Part shown: one piece after another, positions 23,436 through 28,179 of the stretch
Layout of the letters: each line of letters opens with the position of its first letter
Position numbering within the stretch: position 1 is the first letter of the stretch
NCBI GenBank assembly: GCA_027310425.1
Contig: DAIDAW010000004.1
Coordinates: 1-28,179 of the forward strand
Direction of reading: 5' to 3'
DNA length: 28,179 nt
From: a bacterium
GTDB taxonomy: Bacteria > Patescibacteriota > Minisyncoccia > UBA6257 > Brennerbacteraceae
Made by a program: the position numbers and the translations under genes
The notes under the pieces: generated by a model
The model's input: only the letters and a program-made list of their open reading frames with translations
Database searches by the model: none
What the model was told of the DNA's origin: nothing

Positions 23436-24839
23436 TTATTTGTTTGGGTCTTGTTGCGCTTCTTTATCCCATGGGCACGCGGCATTGCAGCACCATTTGC
23501 TCTGCGACGTGGGATAAAGGTCTTTGCTGCATGCCTGTTGGTATGTATCGTCGAAAATATAGCCAAAGTCGGCAGAAGGGCAGACGTTACCTTCGCCGTT
23601 TGGAAATGTAAGTTGTCCTGCTCCGGTCGGGCAATTGCCTGCGCATTCGGCAAAATGAAGGTGGGAAAGGTCAGGAGCGAATTCTTTTCCTCCGCCAAGC
23701 CCGGTATTGCCAGACATACCAAGCACTTGTCCTGATTCCACCTCTTGCCCTGTTTTTACGTAGTTGATGCACATGTGCGCATAGTAATATACTTTTTGGT
23801 CTTTTCCTGCAAGAAGAATCGCGTTTCCGCCTTCAGGATCTGCGTATGAAGAAATGATTGTCCCTTTCACGAATGCAAGCACGGGCGCGGTAAGGCCGGG
23901 CGCAATCGGGTTTGCCGGCGTGCCGGTGTAATCCTGGCTCGTAGTGAAAATGTCGTTTGCAACCGGTGTAGGGCCCCAGTGTCTGCATTCTGTTGCATCA
24001 CCTTCAATTGGCATCGTGTATACGTATTTCTTTTTTGTGCATCGGTAAATAGATGGAAATCCGCAGGAGTTATTGAGCACATTATCTATCTTGATGATTG
24101 ATTTGCTGTTGTTCTGTTTCAGAAACCGCGGCTCTGGAGGTGTCGGATATGCTGCAGCAACTGTTGCGCAGAATTGCTTGAACGAAGAATTGGCGTCTTG
24201 CGCCTGCCCTTCTCTGCCTGTCGCGATGACTCCTGTTTGCGGCGCCTGCTCTTTGTTCCACGTATCCGAGAGCACGTCTCCCAAAGGAATATTCTCCAGA
24301 AGTTTGGTCAGGGATCCGCCGATGGAGTTGGAACCGAATCCCAGGGTGGCAGCAACCGTGGTTTTGCCCGCGGTCCTGAACGCTCCGCTTTGGTCTCCGG
24401 TTGTCTGGGTTCCCGCGGGAAGATTGTCAGACGTGCCTCCGACCGTATCCGGCTGCACGTCTCCCAGGCTTTGTGGAAATTCAACCTGCGGACTCACGAT
24501 CTGCGGGTTGATGGTTGAGAGCAGAAGCCAGGATCCGAGCAGCACGAGCAAGCCGAATCCCACCTCTTTCATAGTGTTTTGCGCCTGTCCCACGCCGAAC
24601 ACATTCCCCGCCTTGCTGTCCATGCCCCACTGCATGCCTGCCCAGATCAGGCGCACGAACGCGAATACGCCTCCGAGCGCAAGCCCCCAGGAATAGATAT
24701 AGTTCACCAGGCTTTCGATGGTGGTGTCAGGCGTTCCTCCACCGGGAGCAGGAGGAAACGGAACTTCCCACTGGTAGGTGGCGGCTGCGCGTGCAACCGG
24801 CACAAGCGCGGAGAGCAAAAAATGAAATGCGTCGTGCAT
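23436..24839 (-). CDS. VirB2-like pilin fused to an M23 peptidase domain
   Basis: This 467-aa exported protein has a signal peptide (about 1-20, cleavage after ARA). Two membrane helices (about 47-70 and 92-112) follow, flanking a short loop, as in VirB2/TrbC pilins. A long Gly/Thr/Ser linker (about 115-215) and a Cys-containing region follow. The M23 (LytM-type) domain (about 270-400) has the likely zinc ligands H287 and D296 in RHWGPTPVAND, H355 in YYAHM, and H393/H395 in the HLHF motif. A Cys-rich tail (C398-C455, eight cysteines) suggests disulfides outside the cell. The M23 motif H-x8-D is longer than the usual H-x3-D, so activity is not certain. It would place a wall-cutting domain at the base of the machine. 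Confidence 0.75.
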   Translation of the reverse strand: MHDAFHFLLSALVPVARAAATYQWEVPFPPAPGGGTPDTTIESLVNYIYSWGLALGGVFAFVRLIWAGMQWGMDSKAGNVFGVGQAQNTMKEVGFGLLVLLGSWLLLSTINPQIVSPQVEFPQSLGDVQPDTVGGTSDNLPAGTQTTGDQSGAFRTAGKTTVAATLGFGSNSIGGSLTKLLENIPLGDVLSDTWNKEQAPQTGVIATGREGQAQDANSSFKQFCATVAAAYPTPPEPRFLKQNNSKSIIKIDNVLNNSCGFPSIYRCTKKKYVYTMPIEGDATECRHWGPTPVANDIFTTSQDYTGTPANPIAPGLTAPVLAFVKGTIISSYADPEGGNAILLAGKDQKVYYYAHMCINYVKTGQEVESGQVLGMSGNTGLGGGKEFAPDLSHLHFAECAGNCPTGAGQLTFPNGEGNVCPSADFGYIFDDTYQQACSKDLYPTSQSKWCCNAACPWDKEAQQDPNK

Positions 24840-24843
24840 ACGG

Positions 24844-25620
24844 TTATTGCGCCTGGACCGTGAACCGCGCGGTTGTGAATTGGAGTTTTTGCAGCATATT
24901 GGTCAGAGACACGGAAAATTGCGTTTGTGCTTTGGTGTTCGGAAGCGTGATTTTGAGCGAGTACGGATCGTTTCTGACGCTGGTTATCGGAATTCCTGCC
25001 CGTGACCAGGCGAATCCGATCTGTTTTTGCTCAGGAACGGAGAAAAAGTACGGCTTTGCCAGGATTTCAATTGTGGATCCGCGCAATCCGGAGAATGATT
25101 GGCTCGCGATCGGAACAATGATTTGGTTTTGAATCGGATAGAGCAAAATCTGGGGTTGCTGGATTACCGGGATGCGGGTTTGCTGCTGTACGATGAGGTC
25201 GCCGTTTTCCGCATCAAAAAGCTGAACGCGCACGTCTAAGGCGTCGGTTCGGATATAGGGATCGATTTGGTATTGGATTGATGACACCCCCTGCCCTTGA
25301 TCGTAGCGGGATTGGTTGACGTACCAGACAAAATAAAACAACTGCGGATCTTGCGGTTCATAAAGCGAAGACAGGGCATTTTTGCCGGATCGCGCAACCG
25401 TCTGGAATGGCGTTGCAAAAAACGTGAGTGCAGCGCCTTTGATGGGCAGGGTACGCGCCCAGTCCTGATATTCCAGCGGCGTATAGGTATTCGATGTCCA
25501 GGAAACCAAAAGCGCGATATCTGATGCAGCGCTGGCTGGCAGCGCGCCTGAGCGCATTCCGGAAAACATAAAACCGACGGCAAGCGTCGTAAGCGCGAGC
25601 ATGCGGAGAAATTTATTCAT
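24844..25620 (-). CDS. Exported protein of the VirB4 cluster, unknown
   Basis: This 258-aa protein has a clear signal peptide (MNKFLRMLALTTLAVGFMFS, ending ALPASAAS) and an all-beta-looking mature part with no further membrane segment. ATG 25620 is preferred over ATG 25635 because the latter would lie in a possible -10 box. I recognise no family. It lies 4 nt before the pilin-M23 gene and 33 nt after a membrane protein, so it probably works outside the membrane with that system, for example as a structural part or substrate binder (inference). Confidence 0.7.
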   Translation of the reverse strand: MNKFLRMLALTTLAVGFMFSGMRSGALPASAASDIALLVSWTSNTYTPLEYQDWARTLPIKGAALTFFATPFQTVARSGKNALSSLYEPQDPQLFYFVWYVNQSRYDQGQGVSSIQYQIDPYIRTDALDVRVQLFDAENGDLIVQQQTRIPVIQQPQILLYPIQNQIIVPIASQSFSGLRGSTIEILAKPYFFSVPEQKQIGFAWSRAGIPITSVRNDPYSLKITLPNTKAQTQFSVSLTNMLQKLQFTTARFTVQAQ

Positions 25621-25626
25621 ACCGTT

Positions 25627-25632
25627 ATTGTA
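25627..25632 (-). promoter_or_regulatory. Possible -10 box inside the VirB4 cluster
   Basis: TACAAT on the minus strand, 6 nt before ATG 25620, with no obvious -35. Same spacing as other leaderless candidates in the window. Confidence 0.35.
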
Positions 25633-25653
25633 CATGAATTTTGGCAGCCAAAG

Positions 25654-26247
25654 CTATTTTTTTATCGCGGCAGCAACTTTCCTTCCGGCCTCGAGTGCGG
25701 TTTCGGCGCGCGCTTTCAATTCTTGAATCTGCTGCGATGCTTCCCCGATTGCTCGGTATCGCTCCTGGAATTCCGGCGTGGAGATGGAATATGCAAGAAT
25801 GACGGCAAGAGTCGTGACCGGCAGCAAGTCGATGCCGGGGAGCAATTCCACAATGAACGTGATCAGGGAGATTGCCAACCCTACGGTTCCGTTCGCATCC
25901 TTGCCGGCAAAATACATAAAGAAAGCCAGGACTGCGCCGAGCGTGAGCTTGAGGGCGAGTACGATGAAAAACCCGACGCCGGTTAACTCGATGAGGTCGA
26001 TGACGTCCAGGAGAATCGCGGTGGGGAGCATCAAAAAGAACGTTGCAAAAAAATCCATCGGCTCGACCTGAGCGGTTGCCTGCGCGATTTCTTCAAGCGA
26101 TTCAAAGCGCGTCGTTGCGCGGGCCTGTTGCTGCCTCGTATAGCCGCCGCGCGCGCCAAGCTCGCGAAGTTCTTTCGCCTTTTGGCTCGCCGTTTCGGAA
26201 AAACGGTTGAGCTTTGATCCCGAGGTGAATGCCGCTTCGAGTGCCAT
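25654..26247 (-). CDS. Multi-pass membrane protein of the VirB4 cluster
   Basis: This 197-aa protein has a charged, partly helical N-terminus (1-62), three or four membrane helices (about 64-86, 90-114, 120-137 and 140-155) and a C-terminal amphipathic helix (EFQERYRAIGEASQQIQELKARAETAL) with coiled-coil character. It starts 3 nt after the VirB4 stop, so the two are cotranslated. It may form part of the inner-membrane platform, as VirB3/VirB6/PrgH-like proteins do, but no sequence match is recognised. Confidence 0.7.
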   Translation of the reverse strand: MALEAAFTSGSKLNRFSETASQKAKELRELGARGGYTRQQQARATTRFESLEEIAQATAQVEPMDFFATFFLMLPTAILLDVIDLIELTGVGFFIVLALKLTLGAVLAFFMYFAGKDANGTVGLAISLITFIVELLPGIDLLPVTTLAVILAYSISTPEFQERYRAIGEASQQIQELKARAETALEAGRKVAAAIKK

Positions 26248-26250
26248 AAA

Positions 26251-28065
26251 TTATGCGTGCTGTTCTTTTGCCTGCTGGATTTTCAAAAGCTGCGACGGGT
26301 CGGTAGTGATGATTTGGTCTTCGGTGTAGGACGGTACGATTTTCATAATCAGGTGTTTGTGTCCTGCGAACAGCAATCCTTCACCCACGGACAAGTTGAT
26401 GAGCACTTCTTTTTCCGCAGGAGTGAGGCCGAATGCCTGCACGAGCGATTCGATGGCCGAGGGCGATTGTTTCATCAAGAACTGCATGGACGAGTTCGTG
26501 ATGATGGGTTTGCCGTACGGCGAACGGAGGAAATCGTCGATGTCCTGCGTGATCGTGCTCACGCCCAGATAGTATTTGCGCGCGCGCTTCGCGACCGAGA
26601 GCAGGAAGTTCGCGCCGTCGTTGTTTTTCATGAGCCACCACGCTTCATCCACAATGAGGATACGGCGCTTCAATTCCTTGCGGATGAGGTTCCAGATGTG
26701 GTTCAGGATGATATACATCGCGACTGGTCGCAATTCCTCGTCGAGGTCGCGGATGGAAAATACGGTGAGGCGATTCTGCACGTTGACCGTGGTCGCCTGA
26801 TTGATGAATCCCGCAAACGTGCCTTTCGTGTATTTGTAGAGCTTTTCCGCGATGGATTTGCCGCCCTCCATGGTGAGAAGCACGGTTTCCAGGTCTTCCA
26901 TCAAAGGCGGTTCTTTGCCCAGAAACGGCGTGTCCGGCGTGATGTCGCGCGACGCGTAGGTTTCCTTGATCGCCTGGTCAAGCACCGCTTCTTCTTCCGG
27001 CGTCAGGACGCCGATCATGACTTTGATGAGCCCGATGATGTCCAGGATGTGCTGGCGGAACGCGCTGACCGGATTTTCGTCTTCGCCGATGGTGGTGATG
27101 TCAAACGGGTTGAGGTGGTCTGGGGAATCGATGGCGATGCGGAAAAAGCTCCCCTGGAACGCGTCGGCGAGATGTTTGTATTCGTTTTCCGGGTCGATGA
27201 TGATGACGTCGGTTTTATACATGAGCGACCTGATGATTTCAAGTTTCGTGGTGTATGATTTTCCTGCGCCGGATTTTGCGAAGATCACCCCGTTGGCGTT
27301 TTCAAGCGAGAAACGGTCGAAAATGACCGGACTGTTGTTCTGTAGGTTCACCCCGTAAAAAATGCCTTTGCCGGTCATAAGATCCGAAGAAATGAACGGG
27401 AAAAACGTGGACGCGGGTCCGGTGTTGATTGGCGTGCGCGTATCGAGGCCGTCCCGCCCGATCGGCATGTGGGATTCGTACGCTTCGAATTGCTGGAATA
27501 CCGCTTGTTTGGTTTCGATCATTTTCTGCCCGAGAATGCCTGTGATTTGGCCTTCAAGTTTGTCGAGCGTCGCTTCGTCGGGCGCGACAATGGTGATGTA
27601 GCAGTTCACGTAGAACATTTTGTCTTCGCCGCGCGTCAGCGAATCGCGCAGGGTTTCGATGTCCTGGAGCGCGGTTTCCAGAAGCGGGTTGCGGATCAGC
27701 CCTTTTTCCTGCTCGGCCATCACTTGCGCTTCGAGCTGCGTTGCTTTTTTGCGCAGATTCTGGAGCACCTTTTGCGTATCCATGGGATGGAAGAACATGG
27801 ATACATTGACCGATTCGTTCATATTGATGATTGGGGAAAGCCATCCGACGTCCAGGAATTTCGGGTACGCGGCGATGAAAATCGTGCGCGCGACGCGGTC
27901 GGAAAATTGCAAAAACGAGGGCGTGATTCCCATGCCCGTCGGCGTGATGAGGTCGCGCAGCGTCGCCGCGGTTTTTTCGTACAACTCTTCGCCCGATACC
28001 TGGCTCAAGCTTACGATCGGCTGGCTCGCCTGCTCTTTTTTCTTGAAAAACGGAATGTCGATCAT
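26251..28065 (-). CDS. virB4: VirB4/TraC-family type IV secretion ATPase
   Basis: This 604-aa cytoplasmic or membrane-associated ATPase would power assembly and transport by a type IV secretion-like system. Walker A is AKSGAGKSYT (263-272). Walker B is ILIVDEAWW (469-477), with the D473/E474 pair and the double Trp typical of VirB4. The N-terminal 240 residues match the VirB4 partner-binding region, and the segment TITQDIDDFLRSPYGKPIITNSS (504-526) is the conserved motif downstream of Walker B. The upstream gene, 3 nt before it, is a TraC-like fragment. No relaxase or coupling protein is visible, so the system may not be conjugative; a role in a surface appendage or DNA uptake is possible. 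Confidence 0.93.
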   Translation of the reverse strand: MIDIPFFKKKEQASQPIVSLSQVSGEELYEKTAATLRDLITPTGMGITPSFLQFSDRVARTIFIAAYPKFLDVGWLSPIINMNESVNVSMFFHPMDTQKVLQNLRKKATQLEAQVMAEQEKGLIRNPLLETALQDIETLRDSLTRGEDKMFYVNCYITIVAPDEATLDKLEGQITGILGQKMIETKQAVFQQFEAYESHMPIGRDGLDTRTPINTGPASTFFPFISSDLMTGKGIFYGVNLQNNSPVIFDRFSLENANGVIFAKSGAGKSYTTKLEIIRSLMYKTDVIIIDPENEYKHLADAFQGSFFRIAIDSPDHLNPFDITTIGEDENPVSAFRQHILDIIGLIKVMIGVLTPEEEAVLDQAIKETYASRDITPDTPFLGKEPPLMEDLETVLLTMEGGKSIAEKLYKYTKGTFAGFINQATTVNVQNRLTVFSIRDLDEELRPVAMYIILNHIWNLIRKELKRRILIVDEAWWLMKNNDGANFLLSVAKRARKYYLGVSTITQDIDDFLRSPYGKPIITNSSMQFLMKQSPSAIESLVQAFGLTPAEKEVLINLSVGEGLLFAGHKHLIMKIVPSYTEDQIITTDPSQLLKIQQAKEQHA

Positions 28066-28068
28066 AGG

Positions 28069-28179
28069 TTAGATTTTTCTGCGCACTTCTTTTTCCTGCG
28101 GATTGTACAAATTATAGAACAGCTCAACGAGCGCTTCCGTATCGAGTTGCGCGATTTCCAGCCCTGCGCGCGACAGCGC
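28069..28179 (-). CDS. C-terminal end of a TraC-like protein (partial)
   Basis: The 36 visible residues end in FYNLYNPQEKEVRRKI, and the stop is 3 nt before the virB4 ATG. The tail (LSRAGLEIAQLDTEALVELFYNLYNP) looks like the end of the VirB4-partner proteins that often precede VirB4 in such bacteria, but the fragment is too short to prove it. The gene runs off the window. Confidence 0.5.
   Translation of the reverse strand, partial: ALSRAGLEIAQLDTEALVELFYNLYNPQEKEVRRKI

Noticed and set aside
1..28179. CRISPR array, insertion sequence or prophage
   Set aside because: No regularly spaced repeats, transposase, integrase or phage genes were seen.
1..28179. UGA recoding as in Gracilibacteria
   Set aside because: UGA is used as the stop of several full-length, well-recognised genes at normal C-termini.

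Overview
The window looks like the chromosomal origin region of a bacterium from the Candidate Phyla Radiation (Patescibacteria), most likely a Parcubacteria-type lineage. This is an inference from gene content and layout: dnaA/dnaN/rpmH/rnpA/yidC/jag around an origin, a minimal YidC with no large extracytoplasmic domain, a free-standing 5'-3' exonuclease instead of full PolA, a PilB-type ATPase, a chromosomal VirB4 cluster with a pilin-peptidase fusion, lamin-tail and TolB-like exported proteins, very tight packing and moderate GC. UGA ends several genes (histidine kinase, tsaE, yebC, ruvC, rnpA), so the recoded Gracilibacteria/Absconditabacteria are unlikely. I see no IS, integrase, tRNA, rRNA or CRISPR array.

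Layout. 2-265 (+): end of a membrane protein. 304-4202 (-): operon tsaE, 5'-3' exonuclease, histidine kinase, small unknown, NlpC/P60 peptidase. 4323-5963 (+): PilB/GspE ATPase. 6065-6919 (-): GNAT acetyltransferase behind a structured leader (about 6967-7173) that resembles a riboswitch with an intrinsic terminator. 7349-11184 (+): ruvB, lamin-tail surface protein, yebC, ruvC, then a small acidic protein. 11240-14266 (-): unknown 239-aa protein, M28-like peptidase, tyrS, preceded by a second attenuator-like leader. 14824-17277 (+): class A penicillin-binding protein. 17288-20348 (-): dnaA, dnaN, small unknown. 20349-20551: putative oriC with regularly spaced DnaA boxes. 20552-22198 (+): rpmH, rnpA, yidC, jag. 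22257-28179 (-): TraC-like fragment, VirB4 ATPase, membrane protein, exported protein, VirB2-like pilin fused to an M23 peptidase, and a TolB-like propeller protein, which together form an envelope-spanning secretion or pilus system.

How the genes work together. The centre replicates the chromosome (dnaA, dnaN, oriC), makes ribosomal protein L34 and the RNase P protein, and inserts membrane proteins (yidC, jag). ruvB/ruvC resolve recombination intermediates. The PBP, NlpC/P60 and M23 proteins build and remodel the wall, and PilB and VirB4 drive surface machines. Perfect hairpins separate several convergent gene pairs.

Two regulatory themes stand out. Several genes have a -10 box only 6-9 nt before the ATG, which predicts leaderless mRNAs, while operon-internal genes often have Shine-Dalgarno sequences. 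Two genes instead have long leaders, each driven by a near-consensus promoter with a 16-nt spacer and each able to fold into mutually exclusive terminator and antiterminator forms. These two leaders, plus a possible plus-strand small RNA opposite the second, are the best candidates for something undescribed.
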